Below are positions 28,090-36,618 of a stretch of 64,000 bases of DNA, piece by piece; position 1 is the stretch's first letter, and every line of letters starts with the position of its first letter. The notes beneath the pieces were generated by a model that saw nothing but the letters and a program-made list of their open reading frames with translations, was not told where the DNA came from and did not search any database. The stretch comes from Arthrobacter subterraneus (GTDB lineage: Bacteria > Actinomycetota > Actinomycetes > Actinomycetales > Micrococcaceae). A program made the translations under genes and the position numbers. Location of the stretch: positions 1-64,000 of the forward strand of contig NZ_FNDT01000015.1 in the NCBI RefSeq assembly GCF_900099735.1. Reading direction: 5' to 3'.

Positions 28090-29451
28090 TTATTTGTACT
28101 TGTCGCCGACGGTCTGGGCGGCTGTCTGGCCCTTGGCCAGAGCCTCCTCAACGGTCTGCTGACCGGCAATGACGGCGCTGATGTCCTGGGAAACGGTGGT
28201 TCCGAGGTCGGCGAATTCCGGGATTCCGACAAACTGGATCCCGATGTAGGGGCGTTCCTGTACTCCCGGGTTTAGGGGGTCGGCATTCTCGATGGCGTTG
28301 CGTTCGGCCTCGTAGAAGGGAGCAGAAGCCTGGTATTCCTCGTTCTCGTACGTGGAGATGCGCTTGCCCGAGGGGACCTTCGCCCAGCCGAGTTCCTCAG
28401 CTACGAGCTCCTCGTACTCCTGCGAGCTGGCCCAGGAGATGAACTCCCACGCGGCGTCCTGCTTCTGCGATGCGGCCTGGATACCCCAGGACCAGGTCCA
28501 CAGCCATCCGGAGGAGTCAGTCTCCTTCACCGGGGCAGCGGCGTAACCGATCTTGCCCGCAACTGGGGAGCCCTCAGCTTCGAGGCTTCCGGCGGCGGAG
28601 GTCGCGTCGTACCACATGGCCGTATTCCCCTGGGTCATGTTGTTCAGGCACTCGGTGAAGCCGGCCTGTGCGGCTCCGGCCTCGCCGTGCTCCTTGACCA
28701 GGTCTGTGTAGAACTGGACCGCCTCGGTGAATTCCGGCGAGTCCACCTGGGCGTTCCAGTCCTTGTCGAACCAGGTGCCGCCGAAGGTGTTCACCACCGA
28801 GGTCAGCGGAGCGAAAACCTGTCCCCAGCCGGGCTGGCCGCGGAGGCAAATGCCCTTCATATCGTCCCTGGCCTCATCAACCGTGGCTGCGAGTTCCGCA
28901 ACCTCGTCCCAGGTGGGTTCCTCGGGCATGGTGAGCCCAAGTTCCTCGAAAACATCGGTGCGGTACATGGTGAAAGAGGACTCCCCGTAGAACGGCTCGC
29001 CGTAAAGCTTCCCGTCCTCGCCGGTGAGTGATGCCGTATAGGCGGGCAGGATGTCGTCCTGGTTGAATTCCTCGTCCGCAGCAACATGCTCATCCAGGGG
29101 AGCAAGCCAACCATTCGCGGAGTAGAACGGAATCTCATAATTGGAAAGCGACGCGACATCGTACTGGCCGGCCTGAGCCGAGAACTCCTGGCTGATCTTC
29201 GCCCGGACATCGTTCTCGGGAAGGGTGGTGAAGTTGACGGTGATGCCGGTTTCCGTGGTGAAGTTATCGGCAGTCAGTCGCTGCAGGTCCTCCATCTGGG
29301 GGTTATTCACCATGAGGACGTTGATGCTTTGCGCATCGCCGTCGGCACCGCCACCGGTTGCCCCTCCCCCTGCGCCGGAGCAGGCGCTGAGGGCCAGGGT
29401 CACACCGGTCAGGCCCGCTGTCACTGTGATTCGCGTACGTGGGCTTCCCAT
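28090..29451 (-). CDS. Polyol ABC transporter solute-binding lipoprotein (SmoE/MtlE-like)
   Basis: 453 residues. The signal peptide ends in lipobox LSAC (Cys24), followed by a glycine-rich linker. The mature domain is a family-1 extracellular binding protein (VLMVNNPQMEDLQRLTADNF near its start, later GWGQVFAPLTSVVNTFGGTW). The ribosome site AAGGAG is five bases before the ATG at 29451. It is the first gene of the importer and dehydrogenase unit, divergent from an AraC-type regulator. Confidence 0.93.
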   Translation of the reverse strand: MGSPRTRITVTAGLTGVTLALSACSGAGGGATGGGADGDAQSINVLMVNNPQMEDLQRLTADNFTTETGITVNFTTLPENDVRAKISQEFSAQAGQYDVASLSNYEIPFYSANGWLAPLDEHVAADEEFNQDDILPAYTASLTGEDGKLYGEPFYGESSFTMYRTDVFEELGLTMPEEPTWDEVAELAATVDEARDDMKGICLRGQPGWGQVFAPLTSVVNTFGGTWFDKDWNAQVDSPEFTEAVQFYTDLVKEHGEAGAAQAGFTECLNNMTQGNTAMWYDATSAAGSLEAEGSPVAGKIGYAAAPVKETDSSGWLWTWSWGIQAASQKQDAAWEFISWASSQEYEELVAEELGWAKVPSGKRISTYENEEYQASAPFYEAERNAIENADPLNPGVQERPYIGIQFVGIPEFADLGTTVSQDISAVIAGQQTVEEALAKGQTAAQTVGDKYK

Positions 29452-29540
29452 AAGGACTCCTTCGTTCTTACTTGTTTGAGGGCGCGCCGGATCGACGCAC
29501 TCAGTGCTGGTGATTTGTGTTGGATAACCGTGCCTCAAGC

Positions 29541-29598
29541 GGCGCCGGTTGTGCCTATACAAAAACTGTAGGGTGTGACGATAGGCACAACTAGCGCC
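29541..29598. promoter_or_regulatory. Long inverted repeat in the polyol operon / AraC divergent region
   Basis: Arms of 18 bp matching at 16 positions (GGCGCCGGTTGTGCCTAT / ATAGGCACAACTAGCGCC) with a 22-nt spacer. The centre-to-centre distance is 40 bp. It sits about 90 bp upstream of the binding-protein gene and is the natural candidate for the adjacent AraC-type regulator. Confidence 0.65.
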
Positions 29599-29733
29599 GC
29601 TGTTTCCTCAAACTGATACTTATTTTCTGTTGCGCTGGAGCGCCGCGGGAGAAGGGACCTGCCGTTATCGAACGGTTGCCGACTGCGGGGTCGGCATGCC
29701 GGACAATTGTTATGTGATGCAGGAAGGAAGCGG

Positions 29734-30657
29734 ATGAGCAGGGTGCAGGAGGCAGATGCTGCGGTTCGGTTGGCCGAGCGCCTTACCGGCCTGCGGGCGA
29801 ACCGCGAAGTAATCCCACATGACCCAAACTCTTCGGTGCGCTGGCATGAGCACGACTATCCGAGCCCAATTGCGCGGTGGAACTACCACCCCGAGTACGA
29901 GATCCACCTCATCCGTAAAGGGACCGGGCGCTTCATTGTGGGCGACCATCTCGGAACGTTCGAGGCGGGGCAGGTCACCCTGGTCGGTTCGGGGCTGCCC
30001 CATGACTGGGTGAGTGACCTTGAGCCCGGTGAAGTTCTCACCAATCGCGACGCCGTCATCCAGTTCGACGGCGGATGGCTCCGCAAGTGCGCCGAACTGA
30101 TGCCTGAACTCACTGAAGTGGAGCCGGTCCTGCAGCAGTCTGCCCGTGGCATACATTTCACCGGTGAGACGGCGGTCGCGGCAACGGAAGCTATCGAAGC
30201 CGTCGCTGTCAGTACGGGAGTGGAGCGCCTGCATCAGGTCCTCCGGATCCTGGCAGTCTTCGCCCGTTCGCCACAGTCCGACCGGGTGCTGCTGGCTCGC
30301 GAGTGGTTCCAACCGCAGCTCGACAGCCAAGCGGCAGCCGTGGTTGATATTGCCCTGGAGTACATCTTCGCGAACCATGCGGGGTCGGTGCGCATGTCTG
30401 AAGCCGCGTCACTGGTTGGGATGACCGACCCCACGTTCTCGAAGTACTTCCGCAAAGCCACGGGCCAGAATTTCAGCGACATGGTCCGCAAGCTCCGGCT
30501 GGCGCATGCGTGCAGGTTGCTGGAGCAGACTGATACGCCGGTCTCCTCGATCTGCTACGAGGTAGGGTTCTCCAATCTCTCGAACTTCAACCGACACTTT
30601 CTTTCGGAAACCGGAGTGAGTCCACGGGCGTACCGTGTGGCCCACGGCGGTTCGTGA
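29734..30657 (+). CDS. AraC family transcriptional regulator
   Basis: 307 residues. An N-terminal cupin-like ligand domain (YHPEYEIHLIRKGTGRFIVGD, GLPHDWV) is followed by a C-terminal double helix-turn-helix of about 100 residues (MSEAASLVGMTDPTFSKYF, then ICYEVGFSNLSNFNRHF). The start ATG follows AGGAAGGAAG closely; a TTG 27 bp upstream is less likely. It is divergent from the polyol importer operon and presumably activates it in response to a polyol, through the inverted repeat at 29541-29598. Confidence 0.93.
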   Translation: MSRVQEADAAVRLAERLTGLRANREVIPHDPNSSVRWHEHDYPSPIARWNYHPEYEIHLIRKGTGRFIVGDHLGTFEAGQVTLVGSGLPHDWVSDLEPGEVLTNRDAVIQFDGGWLRKCAELMPELTEVEPVLQQSARGIHFTGETAVAATEAIEAVAVSTGVERLHQVLRILAVFARSPQSDRVLLAREWFQPQLDSQAAAVVDIALEYIFANHAGSVRMSEAASLVGMTDPTFSKYFRKATGQNFSDMVRKLRLAHACRLLEQTDTPVSSICYEVGFSNLSNFNRHFLSETGVSPRAYRVAHGGS

Positions 30658-30715
30658 CTCCTCTCCCCGCCCCCGTCGATTTCCGTCCACGCTCCGGCCC
30701 GGCGATCATTGACCG

Positions 30716-31795
30716 GTGCCCGATACACCCCCGTCCCCGCCGAACGAAGCTCCCGACAGCGACCATGTCCCCGTGCTGACCCTCGGCGTCGTGGTGCCTC
30801 CGTCCCTCGACCCGGTGTCCGCGCAGGAGCTGGGTGATGCGCTGCCGCGACTCCTCGCCGACCTGTACCCCGGAGTCGCGTGGCGCGTATCCCTCACGGC
30901 CGAAACCCTCGATGGACACGTACCGTCGGAACTCCTGGAAACCGCCCGCGACCGGCTGCTGGATGAGGACTGGGATCTCGCCGTCGTCGTCAGCGATCTG
31001 GCGCTCCGCAGCGGGCGGAAGCCGGTCCTCACCCAGATCAGCCCCGTCCACAAGGTAGGGCTCGTCGCCTTGCCTGCCCTACGGGCCGTCGGTCGGAGGG
31101 AGAGCCTGACGACGGCGGTGGCTCACCTGGTCGGGCCGCTTGCCGGGTGGGACGACGGTGACGAGCCTGAGGACCGCGCCCGCCGCGCCCGCGAAATGGC
31201 GGATGACCTGCCCGACCTCACGGACGAAAACCCTATCCAGTTCACCGGCCGCGTGGTCGCGGGAAACGCGCGCGTACTGCTGGGGCTCATCCTCGCGAAC
31301 CGGCCGTGGCGGCTGGCGGTCACCCTGTCCCGCGCACTGACCGCGGCGGCGGCCGCCGGCGTGGTGACTCTCGCAACCAGCGACCTCTGGCTGTTGGCAA
31401 CTGCCTACGGACCCGTGCGGCTCATCCTGCTGACCGTGCTCGCGGTCGGCGCGGTGACCCTGACCCTCATGATCGGCGCGGACCTGTGGGAACGGCCGCG
31501 GCGGCGGCTTGAGCGGGAGCAGGTCACGCTCTTCAACATCGCGACGACGGCAACCGTGGTCATCGGCGTCCTCACCTTCTTCGGCGCGCTCTTCGTCCTG
31601 TCCTTCCTGGCAGCGGTGCTGCTGGTGGATGCGGGGGTGTTTGCCGCCGTCGTCGGGAGTTCCGTGGGACTGGCGGAATACGCGCAGCTCAGTCTGCTCA
31701 CCGCAGCGCTGGCGACCGTGGGTGGCGCTCTGGGCGCCGGCCTGGAGAACGACGACGTTGTCCGCGCCGCCGCGTTCACCCGCAATGACGTCTGA
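30716..31795 (+). CDS. Actinobacterial membrane protein, unknown function
   Basis: 359 residues. The first ~190 are soluble and contain a conserved-looking segment (WDLAVVVSDLALRSGRKPVL, then a VGLVALPALRA stretch). Four to five hydrophobic spans follow (for example LTAAAAAGVVTLATSDLWLL and ATTATVVIGVLTFFGALFVL). The start is GTG; GATCAT six bases before it may be a -10 box of a leaderless mRNA. No enzymatic motif is recognised. It stands alone between AraC and the convergent PL11 gene. Confidence 0.7.
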   Translation: MPDTPPSPPNEAPDSDHVPVLTLGVVVPPSLDPVSAQELGDALPRLLADLYPGVAWRVSLTAETLDGHVPSELLETARDRLLDEDWDLAVVVSDLALRSGRKPVLTQISPVHKVGLVALPALRAVGRRESLTTAVAHLVGPLAGWDDGDEPEDRARRAREMADDLPDLTDENPIQFTGRVVAGNARVLLGLILANRPWRLAVTLSRALTAAAAAGVVTLATSDLWLLATAYGPVRLILLTVLAVGAVTLTLMIGADLWERPRRRLEREQVTLFNIATTATVVIGVLTFFGALFVLSFLAAVLLVDAGVFAAVVGSSVGLAEYAQLSLLTAALATVGGALGAGLENDDVVRAAAFTRNDV

Positions 31796-31857
31796 ACTTT
31801 TACGCAGATAAGGCGGGTTCAGCCGTGCCGAACCCGCCATATCTGCCCGAAAGTTCC
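31794..31857. repeat. Intergenic palindromic repeat, family B (copy 3)
   Basis: Arms GAACTTTTACGCAGATAAGG... and ...CCATATCTGCCCGAAAGTTC flank a 9-nt centre. It overlaps the last bases of the upstream stop codon and lies between convergent genes, so it may act as a terminator for both. Confidence 0.8.
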
Positions 31858-31872
31858 GGGGTTAGCCGAGGA

Positions 31873-34437
31873 TTACCGGACCATGCCGAGGACCGTCTGG
31901 GCGCCGTTCTCAAGCACCGCGCGGGCGTTATCCGACACGACGTCCGGCTTCTTGCCCTGGTTCAGGGCCTGCACAAACCGGTCCATCGCCTTGCCGACGT
32001 TCTCGAGGTTTCCCTGTTCGACGCCGTCCCTCGCCTGGGCGAGTGAGGTCTCCAACTGCTTCGCTACGGGCCCTGCAACGTCACCGCTCTCGATGAGCGA
32101 GTCAAGGGTGGCCTGCAGGTAACCGATGAGTCCCGGGGTCCAGGCGTCTGGAACCGGAACGTCCGCAAAGTCCATGTCCGAGGCGAGGTAGTAGCTCGTG
32201 TAGGACGGCTGGTTGTAGGTGGTGTTCTGGCGTGCCACCTCCGCGCGATACTGCAGGTCGTGCATCAGCGTGGTGAGCTTGTGCCCGGTGACCTCGGTGC
32301 TGAGGTACACGCGGATCGCGGAGCTGTCAGCCGTGCGGACAAACAGTTCCTCGCGCCAGTCGCCGAACGCGTCGGCCACCAGCGAGGGGTTGCCCTTGGT
32401 GCCGTTGTTGGTGAGCGTGCCCTCCGCCGTGAGGACAGTTCCGCGGGTCCAGTCGTCAATGGTGGGAGCTCCGTTGCTGGAACGGTTGACGATCTGCGTG
32501 GTCAGGTCCGCCGCCCACTTGATGCTCATGTTGGTGCCTGGGGTACGGGTATCGACACGCTCGCCCGTTGCGCTGAGCAGGCCCGACCCGTCGCTGCCGC
32601 CCGGCATGCTGGCCCACGCTTCGATGCCTTCGACGTCGGCACGGACATCGCCGATCATGCCGCGCCCGGTGTCCCGGCCGGAGTAGGCGCCGAAGAGAAC
32701 TTCTCCGGTGGCGGCGTCGCGCATCACTGAACCATACGGAGCCCAACGGCCACCTTCATGGACGGTCCAGATTTCCTGGCCGGGGCGGTTCGGATCAATG
32801 TCGGTGACATGCATTGCGTCGCCGTGTCCCAGCCCCGCTTCCGCGCCCGGGTTACCGCTGCCCTCAGGCAGGGTGTCGAAGGAGCTGTAGAGGAGGGAGC
32901 CGTCGTCGTCGATTGTGGCTGCGCCGTAGACGATTTCCTGGCGACCGTCTCCGTCAACATCCGCGGCACTCAGCGAGTGGAAGCCCTGCGTGGTGATCGA
33001 GCCGAACTCCGGGTCGGTGCCGAGGCGGCCGTGCGGGCCGTCATTGAACGGGTTGGTCATCGGCGTCCAGCCGCTGTCCACGTTCCAGACCTTGGAAAGG
33101 TTCTTTCCGTCCCAGTTGTAGGCAACGAGGGTGGAGCGGGTGTAGTAGCCGCGGGCGAAGACCGCCGACGGACGCTGGCCGTCCAGGTAGGCAACGCCGG
33201 CGAGGAACCGGTCCACGCGGTTGCCCGGCTCGATGCGGCTCATGGCGTAGTCGCCCCACATGAGGCCGTCGTCGTGCCGTCCCGGCTCGTAGTCGACGGT
33301 CTGGAGCTCTTCCCCGGTGGCGCCGTCGAACACGGTCAGGTATTCGGGGCCGTCAAGGATGAAGCCTTCGAACGCGCGGAGATTGTTGCGGGTGCTGCGG
33401 CTGGGCGCGTACTCGTCGATGAAGTAGTCCGCCATGGCGCGTGCGTCGGCGTCCGAGAGCGGGTACTCGTAACGCTGCTCGATGCCGAACGCATCCTCAA
33501 GCGTGGCCGGCCAGTTATCGGCGACCACCTCGGGGTGCTCGTGCCAGCCGGCGAACATGTCCACGACGTGCTCGTAGTAGTCGGCCGCGCTCTTCCGGTA
33601 GTCGTCCTCGTTGCTGTAGCCGGCGGCGACGTCATCGGCCGGCATCGTGATGTACTCCGGTTCGCCCGCGACCCCGTCGGTGTACCGGGTGACTGTGGTG
33701 CCCGGCGCGGTCTTCATCATCATCTCGGTGCGGCCGTCGCCGTCGAAGTCGTAGACCATGAACTGCGTGTAGTGGGCGCCGGAGCGGATGTTCACGCCGA
33801 GGTCGATGCGGTGCAGCAGCGTGCCGTCCATCGTGTACGTGTCGACGTAGGTGTTGCCGGTGTAGCCGGTCTGCGAGACGTCCTTGGAGTTCGAGGGATC
33901 CCATTTGACCACGTACTCGTAGTCGCCGTCGCCGTCCGCGTCCCCCAGGCTCATGTCATTTGCGGAGTAGGTGTAGCTTTCACCGGCGGGGGTAACGCCG
34001 TCGGCCGGCTTCTGGAGCGGAATGTCGGTGTGCCCTTGCGCCCAGGGGCTGACTTCCGCGCTGCGCTGCAGCTCAACACCGTCGACGACGGCGGCAACCG
34101 AGTAGGTGGTGCCCTCCGTTGCGTCGGGGTCGAGGTAGTTGGTGCTGTCGGTCACCGTGGCGATTTTCTCGCCGTTGCGGTAGACGGCGAAGTCGGCGCC
34201 GGTCTGGCCTGCTTCACTGGCGCCGATGACTTCGGTGGCGAGAAGGCGCCAGCTGAGGAAGGTCCCCTCGGAGGTTGCGGCGGCGACGAGACCGCGGTCG
34301 AGGTGTTCGAGCTGGATGCCGGCCTGGGCATCCGGTGCCGGAGCCGCGGCGGCTGGAACGCCGCCACCCCCGGCAATCAGGGCAGCACTCAGAGCGAGCG
34401 TTGCCGGTACGGGAAGAAGGTGAAAGCGCGAGTTCAT
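31873..34437 (-). CDS. Secreted rhamnogalacturonan lyase, PL11 (YesW/YesX type)
   Basis: 854 residues with a Sec signal peptide cleaved near PAAAAPAP. A fibronectin-like domain (to about residue 140) precedes the eight-bladed PL11 propeller, which carries repeated acidic calcium loops: DADGDGDYE near 165, DFDGDGRTE near 228 and DVDGDGRQE near 491. The C-terminal ~70 residues resemble a FIVAR-like helical module (VGKAMDRFVQALNQGKKPDV). Family members cleave the rhamnose-galacturonate backbone of rhamnogalacturonan I by beta-elimination. A perfect GAAAGCGCTTTC palindrome lies 20 bp upstream. With YesOPQ, GH42 and rhamnose genes in the window, this is the extracellular entry step. Confidence 0.95.
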   Translation of the reverse strand: MNSRFHLLPVPATLALSAALIAGGGGVPAAAAPAPDAQAGIQLEHLDRGLVAAATSEGTFLSWRLLATEVIGASEAGQTGADFAVYRNGEKIATVTDSTNYLDPDATEGTTYSVAAVVDGVELQRSAEVSPWAQGHTDIPLQKPADGVTPAGESYTYSANDMSLGDADGDGDYEYVVKWDPSNSKDVSQTGYTGNTYVDTYTMDGTLLHRIDLGVNIRSGAHYTQFMVYDFDGDGRTEMMMKTAPGTTVTRYTDGVAGEPEYITMPADDVAAGYSNEDDYRKSAADYYEHVVDMFAGWHEHPEVVADNWPATLEDAFGIEQRYEYPLSDADARAMADYFIDEYAPSRSTRNNLRAFEGFILDGPEYLTVFDGATGEELQTVDYEPGRHDDGLMWGDYAMSRIEPGNRVDRFLAGVAYLDGQRPSAVFARGYYTRSTLVAYNWDGKNLSKVWNVDSGWTPMTNPFNDGPHGRLGTDPEFGSITTQGFHSLSAADVDGDGRQEIVYGAATIDDDGSLLYSSFDTLPEGSGNPGAEAGLGHGDAMHVTDIDPNRPGQEIWTVHEGGRWAPYGSVMRDAATGEVLFGAYSGRDTGRGMIGDVRADVEGIEAWASMPGGSDGSGLLSATGERVDTRTPGTNMSIKWAADLTTQIVNRSSNGAPTIDDWTRGTVLTAEGTLTNNGTKGNPSLVADAFGDWREELFVRTADSSAIRVYLSTEVTGHKLTTLMHDLQYRAEVARQNTTYNQPSYTSYYLASDMDFADVPVPDAWTPGLIGYLQATLDSLIESGDVAGPVAKQLETSLAQARDGVEQGNLENVGKAMDRFVQALNQGKKPDVVSDNARAVLENGAQTVLGMVR

Positions 34438-34456
34438 CTTTGAATCCTTTCAACGG

Positions 34457-34468
34457 GAAAGCGCTTTC
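34457..34468. promoter_or_regulatory. Perfect palindrome GAAAGCGCTTTC upstream of the PL11 lyase
   Basis: 12-bp perfect palindrome 20 bp before the PL11 start, a typical LacI-family operator shape. A near copy occurs before the YesO-like gene at 22373. Confidence 0.65.
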
Positions 34469-34759
34469 TATACGCTAGGCGAGCTGTTGTGGAAGGTCAA
34501 GGTTTTTCCAAGGTCGATGTGATTCGGCATCGGATGTCCCGCCGGGTGGTTATTGCGCTCTCCGCCGCGAGTCTCCTGCTGGCCCGACCCCCGCCTGGGT
34601 CTACCGATCTCGGTCCCTGTCTCGTGTGGCTTCTGCTGGTGCGGCCTCCGCACCCCGCGGCCACCGCCTGGTGCGGCCTCCTGCGGGCGCGCTACGGGAG
34701 TGGCCTACTGCGGCGCGTGAGCAACCCAGACAAAGGGGAGCAACGTTCCGCTCACCCTC

Positions 34760-34905
34760 GTCCGGTCTGCTCGAACCGGTGTCCGGATTGCTCTACAGGA
34801 TTTTCGGATTGCTCTACAGGGTGTCCGAATTGCTCTAACCGGCGTCCGACCTACGCAACCGGCGCCCGGCGCACCCCTACCGGCGCCCGGCGTGCTCTGT
34901 CGGGT
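34760..34905. repeat. Seven-unit 21-bp imperfect tandem repeat
   Basis: Units begin at 34760, 34781, 34802, 34823, 34844, 34864 and 34885; one is 20 bp, the rest 21 bp. The conserved core is GTCCGGATTGCTCTA followed by CAGG or CCGG. Units 2-4 are most alike; later units drift. The period equals two helical turns. Confidence 0.75.
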
Positions 34906-34968
34906 GCAGGCGCGGATGGAAGACCGGCTTGGCCATCGAGCGCAACCGGCAGATCGGGAGCAGGGCAC

Positions 34969-36057
34969 TTACCGCGCGGGGCGAAGGTCCGTCACCGGCG
35001 CGCGCATGCTTCCCCGGAACTCAGATGCCGCCAATTCCGCCCGGGACACCGGTGCTCCCCGCCCGGCGGACGCGTAGAGCGCCGCGACCATCTCGATGGC
35101 CCTCGCCGGATCGGCGGCAACTGGCGGCACGTCCGCCCCCGCGAACAACGAACCGTAGACCTCGGAAAGCAGCGCGTCGTGTCCGCTTGGCACCTCGGAG
35201 GCGGGAAGCGCCCACGAGGCAACGCGGCCGGCGTCGACATGGCGCGCAGGAGTCAGCTTCCAACTCGCATGATTGTGGCCGTACAGGTGCTCCAGCTCGA
35301 TGGTGGCGTGTTCCGTGTCGATGCGGATCAGACTGGACTCGCGCGGGGCGAGCACCGTGGTCATGACGGACGCGACGGCACCGCTTTCAAACACCACGAC
35401 GCCGCACGACGTGTCCTCCGTCTCCACCTCCCGGTCCAGGCGGAAGAGTTGACCCGAAGCAGAACTCCACTCCCCAAGCAGGTAGGACAGCAAATCGATC
35501 TGATGGATACCGTGGCTCAGCGTGGTGCCGCCGCCCTCGGATTCCCAGGTTCCGCGCCACGGGACCTCGTAGTAGCCGCTCCCGCGGTACCAGTGCGTAT
35601 GGCAGACGGCGGTCAGCGGCCGGCCCAGCTCTCCCGAGCTCAGCAGCTTCTTGATGTGCGCGGCGGCAGTGCCGGTCCGCTGCTGGAAGACGACGGCGAG
35701 CTGGCGGTTCGCGGCGGCAGCCGCGGACTGCATGTCATCCACCTCCGTGAGGGAGAGCGCGGGTGGCTTCTCGGCAATCACGTGGGCACCGGCGTCGAAC
35801 GCTGCCCTTGCCTGTTCCGCATGTCCCGCAGGCGGCGTACAAATATGGACGACGTCGACGGCCTCCGCCGCCAGCAACTCCTCCAGGGTGCCGTACCCGG
35901 CTGTGATGCCATGCCGGGCGTTGAAGTCGCGGACGCGTTCCGCGCTGGGGTCCGCGGCGGCAACAGCGGTGACACCGTCGATCCGGGCCAGCGCCTCGGC
36001 ATGCAGGTGCGCGACGGCGCCGGTACCGAGAATGGCGGCGCGGAGGGTGCGGGTCAT
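34969..36057 (-). CDS. Gfo/Idh/MocA family oxidoreductase (copy 1)
   Basis: 362 residues with an N-terminal Rossmann fold (AAILGTGAVAHLHAEAL) and the family motif EKPP (HVIAEKPPALS). The C-terminal substrate domain contains GGTTLSHGIHQIDLL. It probably oxidises or epimerises a sugar or sugar derivative with NAD(P). Its ATG overlaps the rhaM stop by 4 bp, placing it in a rhamnose-linked unit. It is paralogous to the protein at 42550: both share the CHT-WYR-YY-V-WRG-WE-EGGG series. The substrate is unknown. Confidence 0.92.
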   Translation of the reverse strand: MTRTLRAAILGTGAVAHLHAEALARIDGVTAVAAADPSAERVRDFNARHGITAGYGTLEELLAAEAVDVVHICTPPAGHAEQARAAFDAGAHVIAEKPPALSLTEVDDMQSAAAAANRQLAVVFQQRTGTAAAHIKKLLSSGELGRPLTAVCHTHWYRGSGYYEVPWRGTWESEGGGTTLSHGIHQIDLLSYLLGEWSSASGQLFRLDREVETEDTSCGVVVFESGAVASVMTTVLAPRESSLIRIDTEHATIELEHLYGHNHASWKLTPARHVDAGRVASWALPASEVPSGHDALLSEVYGSLFAGADVPPVAADPARAIEMVAALYASAGRGAPVSRAELAASEFRGSMRAPVTDLRPAR

Positions 36058-36392
36058 TCGACGCGCCCGAGCTGGTCCTCCAGATGGAAGACCTCTTCGA
36101 TACGCACAAACGCCTCGTCCGGACGACCCTCAAGTTCCACGAAGAACTCCCCCATCTCGGCCTGCCAGCGTGCGTTGACCTCGGTTTCCGCCATCGCGCG
36201 CTGTGCCGCTGCCAAGTCTTCCGTTTCCACGTACCCGATCAGGAGCCCGTCCGGGCGGAGAAAAAGAGAGTAGTTGTTCCAGCCGGTGTCCTTGAGTGCG
36301 CGTAGCATCTCCGGCCAGACCGCGGCGTGGCGTTCCTTGTATTCCTGCAGCCGGTCGGGCTTCACCTGCAACTGGAAACAGACGCGTTCCAT
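36054..36392 (-). CDS. rhaM: L-rhamnose mutarotase
   Basis: 112-residue ferredoxin-like-fold protein that interconverts alpha and beta L-rhamnose, feeding the anomer used by rhamnose isomerase. Tyr18 and His22 in LQEYKERHAAVWPEM match the catalytic pair of the family, and length is standard. A ribosome site (GAGGAGA) precedes the ATG. It lies in the same direction as the LacI gene but 252 bp downstream, behind its own TGAATCG-type operator. Confidence 0.95.
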   Translation of the reverse strand: MERVCFQLQVKPDRLQEYKERHAAVWPEMLRALKDTGWNNYSLFLRPDGLLIGYVETEDLAAAQRAMAETEVNARWQAEMGEFFVELEGRPDEAFVRIEEVFHLEDQLGRVE

Positions 36393-36418
36393 GGATCTCC
36401 TCTCAGCGGCGCTCGGGA

Positions 36419-36476
36419 GTTTTTGTCGCCTAACTGCTGCTTTGGTGCGGTTAAACGTCAGTTAGGCGACAAAAAC
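36419..36476. repeat. Perfect 18-bp inverted repeat upstream of rhaM
   Basis: Arms GTTTTTGTCGCCTAACTG / CAGTTAGGCGACAAAAAC with a 22-nt spacer, 26 bp before the rhaM start. It is distinct in sequence from families A and B. It could be a second operator or an mRNA leader hairpin. Confidence 0.75.
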
Positions 36477-36498
36477 CCCCACAGATTCGTGCCTGATG

Positions 36499-36510
36499 TG
36501 AATCGTTTCA
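36499..36510. promoter_or_regulatory. TGAATCG-type operator upstream of rhaM
   Basis: TGAATCGTTTCA, a near-perfect 12-bp dyad matching those at 22400 and 37765. Confidence 0.65.
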
Positions 36511-36554
36511 TACAATGGTACACCGGACGGTCCATTCAGAACCCCGAAACCGTC

Positions 36555-36618
36555 GAAACTTTTGCGCACGTCTGGCGAGCCCGACGCCGGCGATCCCACC
36601 AGGGGTGCCCGAAAGTTC
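36555..36618. repeat. Degenerate palindromic repeat, family B (copy 4)
   Basis: Outer arms GAAACTTTTGCGCACG and TGCCCGAAAGTTC are conserved while the inner part has decayed. It lies 27 bp downstream of the LacI stop. Confidence 0.6.

Larger units (their letters stand above)
34438..34968. other. 531-bp non-coding region between PL11 lyase and Gfo/Idh gene
   Basis: No convincing gene on either strand; long open frames exist but have no recognisable protein character. The region holds the PL11 operator palindrome (34457-34468) and a seven-unit 21-bp tandem repeat (34760-34905). The remainder is GC-rich sequence with CTGGTGCGGCCTC-like duplications around 34640-34690. Confidence 0.6.

Noticed and set aside
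32758-34443. Long plus-strand open frame opposite the PL11 lyase, and a similar one at 34489-36273
   Set aside because: Composition is Val/Gly/Arg/His-rich without motifs and mirrors the codons of the minus-strand genes. The second runs across the tandem repeat and opposite the Gfo/Idh gene.
34760-34905. Possible CRISPR array
   Set aside because: Units are contiguous 21-bp repeats with no spacers and no cas genes nearby.
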